Source of the DNA: Asparagopsis taxiformis
Lineage: Eukaryota > Rhodophyta > Florideophyceae > Bonnemaisoniales > Bonnemaisoniaceae
DNA: 64,000 nt
Reading direction: 5' to 3'
NCBI GenBank assembly: GCA_030407315.1
Contig: JALQPE010000571.1
Coordinates: 1 to 64,000, forward strand
Under the pieces are notes generated by a model that was not told where the DNA came from, searched no databases, and worked only from the letters and a program-made list of their open reading frames with translations. Position 1 is the first letter of the stretch; each line of letters starts with the position of its first letter. The position numbers and the translations under genes are program-made. This document shows, in pieces, positions 32,665 to 43,967 of this stretch.

Positions 32665-33101
32665 CCATACATCGCAGGCCATCTCAGTAATGCCTTGAAA
32701 TCACCACATGCTTCATCCCTAGCATTTCGGTCTATCGGGCCTCCAGTTGAAATGGAATCAGAACCTCGTCCGGTTGCTTCTTCCGATTCCATTAGCGTGT
32801 TCGATGCTACGTAGATTTCACTTCCAGCTTCATCGTTGCTGCTGTACACATCAATACCACCTTCTATTTTGTCACCTATACGGATTGAGGACTCCAATAC
32901 GTCATCTGTGGTACACTCACGTCGTAGCTCATTACCTCCCAGACTTTCTCTGTTGATGCAGGCTGCATCACTGCTGCGGATTTCTCCCTGCAGTTTCCCA
33001 GGAAGCTGTTTACTGGGACTGGCCACATTGAGTGAATCGAATCTCGCCTTTGTCCTACGACTTGTGGTTTTCTTTCGAATAGTAGTCCGTCTCGGAGCCA
33101 T
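32665..33101 (-). pseudogene. Transposase N-terminal part, CACTA copy 2
   Basis: From ATG 33099-33101 this frame encodes a protein nearly identical to the first 145 or so residues of the copy 1 transposase. Differences include a one-codon change in the basic N-terminus and several substitutions. It is interrupted by the Ty3 5' LTR, and the frame reads on into LTR sequence with no meaning. Confidence 0.9.
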
Positions 33102-35571
33102 CCTGATTTTTTTGTTCTTTTCTTCTTCGCTCAGTTGTGTTGCAGAGAATATGACTCTAAACTTCTACGACATGACTGCTATCTCAATACAGTATTACTT
33201 TTAACCGTTAAGGAACCTTTCCAGTCTTTCATTCGATCCAATGAACTGGTTCACCACAATGGTTAGTATGTACCTCTAGCGCACATAATGCAATCGAACC
33301 CGTTTAGCTCACCACGTGATTCATCATGCATATTCCAACAACTTATTTCATCCACACTTTCCACCTCGCTTCTTCTTCCATACCATTGATTCCTATCAAT
33401 AGATTCTACGTGAGTTTTATACATTTACTACGATCCACCTCTTCTACAAGTCTGAAAAATTCATTTCTACACTAACTTTTGCTGCTCATAAATAAACGGT
33501 TCCCGTGCAGGTCACTGCTTGAATTTCTTCCTATTGGCGTACTCGGCAGGAAAGGATTCGTAGGCTATTTAAACGGTGATCATATAAATTTTCTACTCTA
33601 AGCACTAATTCTGAATCTGATTTTCTCATGCACGTAGTTCCTACACGTATACTCTACCATATTCTCGGCCCTATTCAAAAGGTGAAAACACGATCTCTCG
33701 TTTAATCGTACTCGGTGTGATATCTTAAATTAGCACACCTTTATTTATTAAAATGCAGACTCACTGCTCGCTTGCAACATGAAAATTATAAAAAATTTTC
33801 GACACTGCTGTTTCCTAGCCGCCCACATCCACGTGGCCCGCTTTGACTGCCTGCCAAGTGTGCTCGGAGCATACAATGACGTCATCGATATATACCATCC
33901 ACATCATCACTGGAAGCGCGGACTCCTCGTCCAGGAAAGTGCGCCAATTTTCTTACTCTTCACCTCCCCCTTTCCTGTAGGCCCCATATGCTAGTGTTTT
34001 CCTATATTTCTGTAGTGATGACGTCATTCTAGACAATAAAAGGCGGTAGAAGATACGATCATATGCGCCTCTTCTGCCAGATCATGTGCTTCCAAGCATA
34101 ATTCGCATCCTAGGCATCGTTTTACTGGGCCTCCCATCGCACCGCTCTGTTTCAAAATTATCCCTCTATTGTTCTCCTACACGTCTTTTCTGCCCGTAGA
34201 GTACTACTTAAACGACAGATTCTGGAAATCCCTCTATCCATCTCCATATCCGTCGGAAAACAAAGCAACAAAAATTACGCTCTGGAAGCGGTATAGATGG
34301 TATGTCACCACATTTCACGCCACTAACCCAGTATTCTATTCGTTTTCTCATGTTTCCAGTCGGTGAGTGTTCCAGTTCTACTTTCATTTATCTTTCTCTC
34401 TTACCACTTCTCCACTACTTTTCTTTTCTGCCTGTGAGTACATATCTCAATTTGGGATGCAATGGTATTTGTTAAGGTACCTTAGTCTCCTAATCACCAT
34501 CAATTTCCCTCTCCAATTCAACGTCACTAACTTGTTTCCTTTCTCTACATCATTTTTTCTTCTTCTCTTCATTTCCTAGCTTATTCATGCAGCTCAATCA
34601 GTTGATAGATTTGTAGACTTTTCTAGTACTTTTAGTTTTACTCGTCGGAATAGTGTTAGTTGTAGTAGCATTTTTAACATAGGGATTGTTTATTCTCAAT
34701 GTAGCCTGCGCAAATAAACAAATCCAGAGTGAAGCTTCCCATATTGCACCCTCATACATTTCTACCTATCCTACCACTTTTACCTCTCTCTAGCTCATAG
34801 TCACTACGAAATAAAAATTCCTAGCCGTACTATTCTGTCCATTCCCACGTATATACCGTCCATGCCCCATCCCCATAGCACTAGAACTGCCTCTCTCTAC
34901 CCCAAAAAGATGCCCACGACAGCATGACGCTCCATCTCATCCACCACTCCCAGACACTGAATTTTACCATATCAGGACACTACTTTTACTGTCTCCAGAT
35001 GCTGCCCAGGGCAGCACGAAATACTGTCTACAGGTACTGCCCAGGGCAGCACAAAATACTGTCTACAGGTGTTGCCCAGGGCAGCACGAAATACTGTCTA
35101 CAGGTACTGCCCAGGGCAGCACAAAGTACTGTCTACAGGTGCTGCCCAGGGCAGCACGAAGTACTGTCTACAGGTATTGCCCAGGACAGTGAAAATCACT
35201 GCCTCCAGGTACTGCCCAGGACAGTGAAAATCACTGTCTCCAGGTACTACCCAGGACAGCGCACCGTGTTGGTTCCATCTATTGTCCCAGGCAGCGTATT
35301 TCACTATCCGGCCATGTTGCCTTGGCCAATACAAAACACTATCCGCCAACACTGCCCAGTACAGTAAATTACATCATATCCAACTATTTAATAAATTATT
35401 AATTTTTACTGTCTCCATTCACTGCCTCAGACAGTACGGTGAGACAGTGTTTTTACTGTCTGCCAGACAGTGCAAACCACAGTCTCCAAGTTTGGCATTA
35501 ATTTTCATTTTCCGCATAGTGATTTTTACTGTCTCAGACAGTAAAAATCACTATCTCACCGTACTGTCTGA
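33102..35571. other. 5' non-coding arm of CACTA copy 2
   Basis: 33102-33262 matches the upstream region of the copy 1 transposase. 33266-33590 instead matches 5408-5735. 33597-35595 then matches 10476-12569. Subterminal 33-bp repeats occupy about 34986-35266, as in copy 1. The sequence is a mosaic of pieces found in two places of the copy 1 locus. Confidence 0.85.
33266..33590. repeat. Block shared with 5408-5735
   Basis: Same orientation and high similarity. The junctions are sharp on both sides (after 'caccacaatgg' and after 'catataaat'), where the sequence switches from one copy 1 region to another. Here the block begins 165 bp upstream of the transposase ATG. Confidence 0.8.
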
Positions 35572-35595
35572 GGCCCCCTTTTCAACACCGTAGTG
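35572..35595 (-). repeat. CACTA terminal repeat, copy 2
   Basis: Identical to the copy 1 terminus (12546-12569). Homology to copy 1 ends here and CACTA copy 3 transposase sequence begins at 35596. Confidence 0.9.
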
Positions 35596-36144
35596 CTGGA
35601 GACATCTTTCCAAGCCTAGAGCCGCTTCTCGTTACATCTATTTCACACGTTATATTCATGTTTTGTGGGAAACATGTTTTCAGAATGAACGGTAAAATAA
35701 CTTTCCTCATATACGAGTCGCTAGGTGCTTGATCCGAAATTTCCCGCTTGAAATTATACATCTCACGCATACCTTCATAGTCCTTGCGTTTCATCCGTAG
35801 CGTTCCACTAAGCAATATTATTGCAGAGAATACTGGCCAGGTCAGCAGTTTATCCACAAGTCCGCGGTCATCTTCGCTGCCTCTTCTCCGTCGTGGTCAC
35901 CACAGCTCTCGGCCGAGCTTTCCTCAGAGCCTATCGTTTCTTCTTCTCTGGTAACTTTTCCAGCCTCAAAAAATCCAATGTGCTCTTCTCCATTGCCACT
36001 AGAAATATTCTCGTCTTCATCAGAAGCTTTTCCGATGTTTTCGTCCGGTATATCGGCGTGAACCTCAGGTTCGAATGTTTCGTTCGAAACTAGCGGGGTT
36101 TCCCCATTTTCGTGCCTTGTCCCACTTTCGTATGGGATTGACAA
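35596..36144 (-). pseudogene. Transposase N-terminal fragment, CACTA copy 3
   Basis: Two overlapping frames encode a protein related to the copy 1 transposase. The segment WPVFSAIILLSGTLRM, DYEG and QAPSDSYMRKVILPF aligns with WPAMYGALHLSGTQRM, HYEG and HVPSDSVMRQKILPF of copy 1. The upstream acidic part (Glu/Asp-rich, about 36144-35870) is joined through a frame change near 35880. No ATG precedes the first frame, which follows a stop, so the true start may be in another frame near 36259 or lost. The frame is cut by the copy 2 terminus at 35595. Confidence 0.75.
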
Positions 36145-37051
36145 TGATTAAAACCTTCTCCGGGTTCTTCGAGGTGTACCTTTCTTCCGAACAGCTGTTC
36201 GTTTCATCTCTTCTCTTTGGATTCGAGAGAACCTTGCACAAATTGTGGATTAATGTCAACTAGTAGGCAACTAATAAGATGGTATCCGTCTCTTTTTAAC
36301 CAGGCCACTGTAATAGTTTATGGTACCTATATTTTCTTACCGTTACATCTTATCGAAAACTTCACACTGACTAGTGTCCTACCTAACTCAAGGAACAGGT
36401 GACTTGATTTCCCATGTTGGGTTCTTCAGCGATCTTTAATGCCTCCAACGATTCCTGCTTCCTTTTCTGAATGAAATACACGAATCATTTACAATTTAGC
36501 TTCAGTACATGGTATAATAGGCCTCAATAGTAATCTTGTTATGGTAATAAACTATATATAGATGAGAACACGGTTGCAATTCTCTTTCGGACTGTCTACT
36601 ACTCTAATTTACAGCATTTATTCGATGTTTCTCCTTCAGTATGCAGTTAAACATCATTACCAAGACTGTTAGGTTGGTTTGACATTGCGTAGGGGCATGA
36701 TTTCTATTTCTGCTAATTTATCACGTCCAGAAAATTTGACAGATCATCCGCTGCCAAATCATCTGCCACATCATCGTCTGCCAAATCATCTGCCTTCTGG
36801 TTACGACGAGGTCATTATGAGTGGATGAGCTGTCTATTTAAGGCTGTTGATGCGCGACGTATAGGACTATTTCATCATCCGGGTATCATGAAGATGACAG
36901 GTAAGGCTGGTACATTGTCGAGTAGGTATCTTTCCCCTCTCTCATTTCTTTCCACATGCTTTCCATGAAAGATAGTGCACTAACCATAAATATCGTTCTT
37001 CGCTGATCCTATTCTCGTCTATTGATTGGAAATGCTTCTGGCATAAGTATT

Positions 37052-37127
37052 GCTTGTAGGTTAGAATTTCGAAAGCTTGCGAGCTTGATGAAAGCTTGCA
37101 AGCTTTCGCCATTCCAACCTACAACCA
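37052..37127. repeat. Imperfect long inverted repeat
   Basis: Arms of about 32 bp, TGTAGGTTAGAATTTCGAAA and continuing to AGCT, face AGCTTGCAAGCTTTCG and continuing to AACCTACA, with a six-base loop and a few mismatches. Confidence 0.75.
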
Positions 37128-37408
37128 ATACCTTTGCACGCAAAAATAGTTCAATGATGGTAAGTTTGTTCATTCCATTCACACTCATGTTCTTCTCATC
37201 CTTTACAATACTTTTCTATATCCGATTGCTAACCTGTTGCAAATCATCTGTAATGGTGTTTATTTCCCTCCTGTCTGAACATCACATGTAGTTTTGAAAC
37301 AGCAAGGAACTCGATTTGCTTGCACATTAGTCCTGGTTGTAGGGATAGTAAGATTTTAGATACGATAGTTCAATTTGATGAGTAGTCTAGTCTAATGATA
37401 GATCTATC

Positions 37409-37456
37409 ATGCCTGAAGGATTGTTTCAGTTCGAACTGAAACAATCCTTCAGGCAT
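37409..37456. repeat. Perfect 48-bp palindrome
   Basis: The half-site is ATGCCTGAAGGATTGTTTCA followed by GTTC. Its exact reverse complement follows with no spacer. Confidence 0.9.
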
Positions 37457-38842
37457 CGTTGTCCTTGCTACACAAAAATTCTGACATCCTTTTAGATCAC
37501 ACTTGGTTATCCCTATACATTTCTATGAAGACCACCGAGAGAGATACTCCATTCTGCCCGACATTTCGTATCCAGATGCCTGAACATGCGGCTGGAATGG
37601 CATTTCCACCTGATTCTATCGTCCTCAACATCAATTATAGGCACTAGAAAGTATTACCCTAGGCATCAGATTTTACTACATTCCCGTTCTGCCCGAGTCA
37701 GTACCGCCAGGCACTACAATTTACTGGTTCAGTATAGACTTCCCGGCAGTAAATTGTACTGTCTCAAGTACTAGTTCCTGGTAGTGAAATGTACTGCCAT
37801 AGGTAGTACTTCCAGGTAGTACACTGCACTGGCACAGGCAGTAAGTGGTACTGTCCTATGCCCCTGCCGAGGACAACGTTATCACACAGTACTTTACACT
37901 GATTTGGACAGCTCTAGAATACGTCAAAATCTACTACTTTTTGTAGTGCTGTGGGGCAGCAATTCACATATCCTGGAGCAGTACAGCGTGGCAGTGATTT
38001 ACACATACGCAAGTAGTAGAGCACGGCAGCACTTTCCACCACGGCAAGTAGCATGGTACGGTAGCACTTTTCGTATCATAAAGCAGTACTATCAGGCAGC
38101 TTTTTCCAGAGACTATCAGCACCTCATTTCATTGCTTTCACACATTTCGTCAGACATCATAATTTACTGTCCCCACTCGCTTCCACAGGCAATAAAATAC
38201 ACTGCCTCGCAGTATGTCCGCTGTCATCCTATTACACTACATTACTGTGCTGCCAGAACATATATTTGTCACTACCTGTAAGTACAGAAAAAAGCAGCAC
38301 CACACAGCAGCAGAAATTACTGCATTGTCCAAGAATAGAATCCAGCACATTTCTCTGCCTCTGGAATGACGTGCAGGCAGTATCATACAGTAAATCGGGG
38401 CTCTCTCTAAATATAGTAAAATGTGCTGCCGTCATTCGGGCCTGCAGCCAGCACAGCATGCTGCCGGAAACACTAGCTTCTTCTGCCACACTGTGCATCG
38501 CACGCCACCAAATAATACTGCCGTGGGCCATATTCATGGACAGCATATTTTACTCCCTCCCCGTGCTGCCCAAGTCAGCACAATATACTACTTTATTTTA
38601 CAGGCCAATGTAGCTCAAATCACTGCCAGATAGACAATCTAAATCCAGCAACTATCACTGCCTCCCACCACTGCCTCACGTCATACATCCAGGCAGTACT
38701 TTCTTCTGCCGTCGGCAGCACATGGCCACTGCCTCCGGGCAGTGCACTGTACTGCCGGCAAGTAGGGCATTAATTTATTTTTTACAGTACTAAATTTTAC
38801 TGCATCAGGCAGTAAATTTTACTGCCGTACAGTACTGCCCCA

Positions 38843-38866
38843 GGCCCGATTTCAGACACAGTAGTG
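38843..38866 (-). repeat. CACTA terminal repeat, copy 3
   Basis: The minus-strand end reads CACTACTGTGTCTGAAAT then CGGGCC. It shares CACTAC, GTGT, TGAAA and a GGCC tract with the copy 1 and 2 terminus. The gag frame to the right is broken exactly here. Confidence 0.8.
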
Positions 38867-40688
38867 GAGCTTCGAGCTCGTCCGTCTTTTCGTTGGCCGT
38901 TTTCGTATCGTTGGGCGGCGGCCCATTCGTGAAGAGTATCGCCTCTAGATTCTCGGCAACGTGAGCCGCAGCGAGCGATACGTCGTCATCGTCCCTCGCG
39001 GGGATGTTCGGGTTACCATCGTGGTAACTGGGCTCATTAGCCCGTTCATTACGTAAGTACGCGGACTCATCGTAATCCGCGAACTTCCTCGACTCGTGGT
39101 CGGAAATAGCCAACGTAGGCTTCATCGGAAACCGCACTTTCGGTTTCGCGGCTGACGCGACAGCTGCCGTACGTGCACGGAAGGTCGTTCCTTCGGACGT
39201 CGCCAATCGTCTCACAACGGTGAGGTCGTTCCTCTCTCGTTCGGGGAGTGACCGGAGTCGTTCCGTCACGGCTGCCCGCGTCGAGGGCAGTAAACCACGC
39301 ACGTAGTGGTGAACGAGGAGTCGATCCGTAAACAGGTAGTTACATGCCCGCGTGGCAGTATCGAGCCTATCAACGTACTGATTCTCGTCCTCGTTAGGAT
39401 TCTTCGTGATCATCGTCAGCTTTTCATAGGCCTCCTGCAGCACGTCGTCTTGCAGGTATCGTTTGATCAACGCGTTGATCACGTGAGGCCACGAGAACTT
39501 CTTCGTCGGATCAGTCGTGATCACGCCAGTCGTACACTGGGAATCGTATAACCGTCGGGCGTCCCCGTCGAGGAAGAAGTGCAGCGCACGTACTGCCACT
39601 CCCTCGCACACTCCGAGTGTGCTGAACCTATCACGTATTTGGGCGAGGAATCCGAGCAACGTAATCGGATTCCAGCCGGAGAACGGCTTCAACGTAGGGA
39701 AAAGTCCCTCGAGCTCACGTTTGAGCTTATGTACGCTTTGACTCTCTTTCACGTAGAGATGTTCACGTACATCGTTAAGGCGATACATGCGGTACGACAC
39801 CACGTTCGCAAATGCATCGAGCATTGTCGTGTGCTCTGCTAACGCGTGGCAAGCGGGTCCGAGGGCGTTCCCTGGTAAGCGTACCGCGTCGGCACGTTCG
39901 TTTTCGTGGACTCGCGTGTCCGTCGTGCCGAACGTACCCAGCCACGGAATGTACGTCTCACGTGGCGGGGGAGCTCTCGTATCGAATTGCGCAGCTCGTG
40001 CTGCGTCCGCCGACCGCGCGTGGTCTGGCGTATCGTTAAAACGCAATTGCCTTCGTGGCGTCTCGTCGGGGTTGGCGATAGCTCGTTGCACTGTCCTCCC
40101 CCTTCCGTACGTTGTCGGGGTCGTCGGACCGCGTGTTGAGGGGTATCCTCCCGGGACGGCCGGGGAGGATTGCGAGTTATAGGCGCGCGAGCCTCTTTCG
40201 TAACTCGGATCGCTTCCGCTCGGCGGAGCGGAACGTCCGGCGACGATTTCGTTAAATACTACGTCAAACGAGTCGAGTCTTCCCTCCACGGCGGAGAGGC
40301 GGTTTCGTAAGCTTTCGTTTTCCCGTTCGAGGGTCGCTGAGCGTTCACGTAACGCAGAAGCCTCGCGCTCCGAGACTCCGAGTCTCTGCCTTACGGCTTC
40401 GTCGGCGGCCGCGTCGCTCGCCCTTTCGATGTGACCTCGAAGGTCTTCGTACACTACACGTAGTGCCGTGGGAGTCACGTTCCCTTCGTTGAGCTGACCG
40501 CGCGTTGCGGGGTCCATACCCAAGGACTCAAACGGGCTTACCGTACGTGGTAGCTGGCCGATCGCCTCGATATCCGGCGGGATAGATCGATCGGTCGCGA
40601 AGATCGCTTCTGCTGACAAGGCCACGTCGGCTTCGGCGTCCGCTGACGTTGACAACGGTTGCCTGGGCGACGTACGCGAATTAGACAT
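38867..40688 (-). pseudogene. gag: Truncated gag of a second LTR retrotransposon
   Basis: From ATG 40686-40688 about 607 codons remain. The protein has an acidic start, a coiled coil (RSATLERENESLRNRLSAVE), a Pro/Gly/Arg-rich linker and a capsid-like helical region (FFLDGDARRLYDS, later NPNEDENQYVDRLDTATRA). These align with similar positions in the gag at 29316-31286. No zinc knuckle is reached before the frame runs into CACTA copy 3 at 38866. With pol absent, only the 5' end of this element remains here. Confidence 0.85.
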
Positions 40689-40778
40689 AGCGTAATTCAT
40701 AGACCGTAGTCTGTAGCACGTAGCTTTCGTAACGTAAAAGAGCCCAACCTCGTTGGTTGTCGTTTTGCTCGTAGCAAC

Positions 40779-40796
40779 TTCTAGGTCGAGAGACCA
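40779..40796 (-). other. Primer-binding site of LTR element 2
   Basis: TGGTCTCTCGACCTAGAA (minus strand) lies one base from the LTR end and is identical to the site in the Ty3 element at 31844-31861. Confidence 0.85.
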
Positions 40797-40797
40797 G

Positions 40798-41464
40798 TGT
40801 GGAACGATAGTTCGGTGACGAAGTAGCTGGTACGAGCTAGTGGACACGCTGTCCTTAACGAAACGAACGAATAGTGCCACCCGCTGGTGTTTGACTGTAT
40901 TGTTAGAAAGGTAGAAGGTAGAGTGGTTAGCGAGTAGACACGAGCGTCACGACGCAACAATCCACGCGAGGATTAAGTTCGGTAAACGAGGTGGCACGTC
41001 ACCGGAGGCGCTCTCAACCAAGCCCATAGGCACTACACGCGATCAGCCTCACGTGTGGCGATGGGTAGGGAGTGCGCAGCTCGACGGAGACGAAGCCTCG
41101 TTAGGCGTAAACGTAATACGTAATGTAGAAGTCAGTCGTAGACTAGAGCACGTTGCCCGTTCGATAATTGTCCCCTTTCCCTCCCGGCACGATGCCAATA
41201 CCAATATAGGCACGATGGCATCGCTTTACAGTGTAAACACTGCTCGTAACGTCCCCGAATGGGAAAGGACCTTGTGGGTCGCACGTGGGGACCCGTTGGT
41301 CCGTTGGCCGCGTGCCAGTTCGTTCGTTGCACACGTGTGCCGATTGCGCGCGCGCACGCGCCAGCAATGTTCGTGCATTGCTGTTATCGCTCGGGTCCGC
41401 CGAAATTCGAATTCCGCGGAAATCGTAAATGTTTGCCATTTCCGAATTGGCCACGTATACTACA
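40798..41464 (-). repeat. 5' LTR of LTR element 2
   Basis: Begins TGTGGAACG next to the primer-binding site. The outer end is placed at CGTATACTACA (41464), giving TG/CA ends and 667 bp; that outer end is a best guess. Part of it (about 40798-41160) matches 61260-61629 in inverted orientation. Confidence 0.65.
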
Positions 41465-42029
41465 GTGTATACGGTATCGAAGATGCGGATGGCGTGGGGG
41501 CATGGAGCAGCTGAGGGAGGGAGGGGTGGAGCAGGTCGGGTACGGGATGGGGAGTGAGAGGTTTTGGAAGAGTAAGCTGCAGGGGAAGTTTGTGGAGAGG
41601 GCGAAGGAGAGGGGTTGAAGGTACAGGAGAGAGGGTATTGAAGAACAATACGTTTCAAAGGTGATGGGGGAGACCATGGTCGAGTAGATAGGGGGTGTTT
41701 TGCCCTATTCAGAGGTAGTATGAGGACTGGTTATACGAAATCTGCACGGTAGAGCAGAAAAGTAGGTATGGAATGGAGGTGTGCACCGTGGAAGCGGGGA
41801 TAGGTAGCTGAAAAAGCGTGCTAGAGTGGTATTGGTGGTGTTTGAGGTACAGTACGGGGGAGGTGAGCACCAACTGGAAGGGGGTGTGAGCGAGAGGATG
41901 AAAAATTAAAGACGAAATTGGAGTCGACCGACAAGGAAAAAGAGTGGTCGCCGTGATGGATGCGGACATCCATGTCGAGCACGGCGGCAGAAATTTCTGG
42001 GCTCGAAAGTTTTGAATTTCTGAACCGGT
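41465..42029. other. No gene seen; G-rich strand-biased DNA
   Basis: GGGGAGGG-type text with strand bias resembling 14341-15000. It leads into the GTACTAGAG/GGACGTCC repeats, as that region does, so it may be another remnant of the same transposon family. Confidence 0.35.
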
Positions 42030-42252
42030 GCCCGTCCTAGGTGGACATAGACATGGCGGAAGTCCATCCCGAGGGGGACATCCGTGGTACTAGAGACAAT
42101 GAATGTCGTCCTAGTAATACTAGACGTACTAGACCGCATGGACGTCTGGTTCTAAACGGACATCCAGAAATACTGGAGAACATGGACGCCCGCCTAGGAA
42201 TACTAGGTGTACTAGAGGTTGTGGACGTCCGCGTCCATTTCCGAGAACACAG
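42030..42252. repeat. Subterminal-type repeats related to 15440-15722
   Basis: Repeats of GGACATCC or GGACGTCC and GTACTAGA motifs end with GTGGACGTCCGCGTCCATTT then CCGAGAACACAG. The same order and ending appear at 15690-15722. Confidence 0.6.
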
Positions 42253-42800
42253 TCGATTGTGGTCCACTTGGCAGATGTGAACCCAGAAGGAAACGGTAGT
42301 GGTTTACTGGGCACAATGTGAGCCAAAAGAGGAGAAAAGAGAAATGAAGACGGCATGCCGTCTACTTGCAAGTAAGGTACCGATAGCCGAGTGTAGTGCA
42401 ATGCCACTTGGCGAAGCGCTTACAGCTAGGTGTTTCACCTCCAATTTTGGGCACTTTACCCAATTCTTTTAATTCTCAACTATTTTGGACTATCTATTCT
42501 AACAGCAGTGCAATCACTGAACACGTGGCACGTAACACCAGTGATACACTGAATTGTACACTACACCTAACAGTTTACACTGTATTTACAGTGTGCCAGC
42601 GCCGCCGGCGCATCCGTCACTTAGGGTTTTTCGACCACCCCACTGTATCAGTATTTAGCCTACCTATTGGACACCAACCATAAGGACATTTAGGGCTACA
42701 AGCCACATATAATTTAATATTTAACTAGATGCGAACCGCCATGTCCTTTGATTGTAAAAGCCAGCCGGAAGCTCGGTGTCCAATCTACCCCCAGGGTGCG
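42253..42800. other. No gene seen
   Basis: AT-rich flank with no recognisable motif on either strand. Confidence 0.35.
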
Positions 42801-42805
42801 TTTTG

Positions 42806-43440
42806 CCTACTGATTCAGTGTGCTTCTCCCTTGGCTATGGTGCTTGGCACTCTTCCGGTGTCCCTTTTCGCTGATTCAGCTTCTCAATGTCGGGACGCTG
42901 TATCAGCATTGCCCCTACCACGCGTCACCGGTGGTGCGCATGCCCCTCAATCAGGTGTCTTCGGCCGCCTGGTGCCCACCCGGAGGTATGGTTGCGAGCC
43001 ACTCCCAACTTGCGTTTAGCAGTCTCATTACAGCCTGATTCGACTTTGGCTATAGTGTCTGGCCTGCTTCTGGAACCCATTCCCCGCTGTATCAGCTTTC
43101 TGTCCTGGCCGTCGTGCTGGTTCAGCAAACCCCCCCCCCCGCCGACCAATCGGACTTGGTTATTGATGTGCTTCCAACTATCGTTTTGCAGTCTCATAGA
43201 AGCCTGCTTCGTCTTTGGCTATAGCGCGGACCGCGCCGACACTGTTCACTCAACTGATTCAGTCTTTGACTGGTTACTCTGCTGGATCAGCTTCCCTTTC
43301 CCCGATACCACGCGTCACCGGTGGTGCGCGTGCCCTTCGATCAGGTATCTTCGGGTGCCTGGTGCCCGGCTCTTGAGCCACTGCCCCTCTCCCGCTGTAC
43401 CAGCGTATCGCTGTATGCATCGCTGTACCAGCGCCCGCCC
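42806..43440. repeat. Dispersed GCTGNNTCAGC palindromes and an internal duplication
   Basis: About ten copies of a palindrome of the form GCTGATTCAGC, GCTGTATCAGC or GCTGTACCAGC occur at irregular 15-150 bp spacing. A segment at about 42918-42985 (CACGCGTCACCGGTGGTGCG onward) recurs at 43310-43365. A run of eleven C lies at about 43130-43141. No gene is evident. Confidence 0.55.
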
Positions 43441-43544
43441 TATCCTATAGGGCTCCCCCTTCTTCTTCCCTTTTGCTTCTTATACAGGGCACTCACCCCT
43501 TTTGTGCCTGGTGTCCTCCCTTCTTCCCTATTAGGGTTGGTGAA

Positions 43545-43775
43545 CCACAATCCTTTCGGTGCACCACCATGACTCACCATGTGACCACAGGATTCTAGAC
43601 GGATCGTCTGTGTGGCCTTACAACCCACACTAAGGCAGGCGATTCGCCTTTGCTCTACCACACTCGACCCGAGCCTGACTACCGAGACAGGAGGGCTCGA
43701 ACACCTCGCGGTGGCTCGCCGATTCGGCTTACAGCCAAGGCTGCCCGTTGTAGAATCGACCAAGCCATTGCACTA
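43545..43775. repeat. Repeat X, copy 1
   Basis: Matches 62185-62405 in the same orientation (shared GTCTGTGTGGCCTTACAA, GCTCTACCACAC and ATTCGGCTTAC). Here it lies upstream of repeat Y; in the other locus it lies downstream. Confidence 0.7.
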
Positions 43776-43967
43776 CACCGAGCATACCTTGCGCGAGGGC
43801 AGAGCCTTAGATGGGTGTAAACTCGGGCGGTCAAAGACTTGTCTTGGAAAAGAGGGGACCACAGTCCACTGCCAGTCACCGATCCGGTACCTCGGAACGG
43901 GGAGAGCAGAGCTCGGTGGTTATTAGGCCGTAGGCCACGGGGTGTGCCGGAAGGCCACAGCCGATGA

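Larger units (their letters stand above)
19347..35595 (-). mobile_element. CACTA copy 2, truncated on the left and split by a Ty3 element
   Basis: Sequences 19347-19420 and 32665-35595 together align with copy 1 (from about 9665 to 12569), with the Ty3 element 19421-32664 inserted between them. Homology to copy 1 begins abruptly at 19347, so the 3' part of the transposase and the left terminus are missing. The right CACTA terminus is at 35595 and lies within the transposase of CACTA copy 3. Confidence 0.8.
36145..38842. other. 5' non-coding arm of CACTA copy 3
   Basis: AT-rich DNA with TGCCAAATCATC repeats near 36750-36800 and two long palindromes (37052-37127 and 37409-37456). From about 37640 to the terminus it holds many scattered GGCAGTA/TACTGCC motifs, taken as subterminal repeats. 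No gene is supported. Confidence 0.6.
35596..38866 (-). mobile_element. CACTA copy 3, divergent, 5' part only
   Basis: The right terminus at 38866 reads CACTACTGTGTCTGAAAT on the minus strand. Inside it are GCAGTA/TACTGC-rich subterminal repeats, then long palindromes, then a transposase N-terminal region. The rest of the element was separated by insertion of copy 2 at 35595. It is itself inserted into a gag gene (38867-40688). Confidence 0.75.

Noticed and set aside
43680..43790. tRNA-derived SINE suggested by GTTCGAGCC (B-box-like) on the minus strand of repeat X
   Set aside because: The A box is poor, the acceptor stem does not pair, and the B box is lost in the second copy at 62330.
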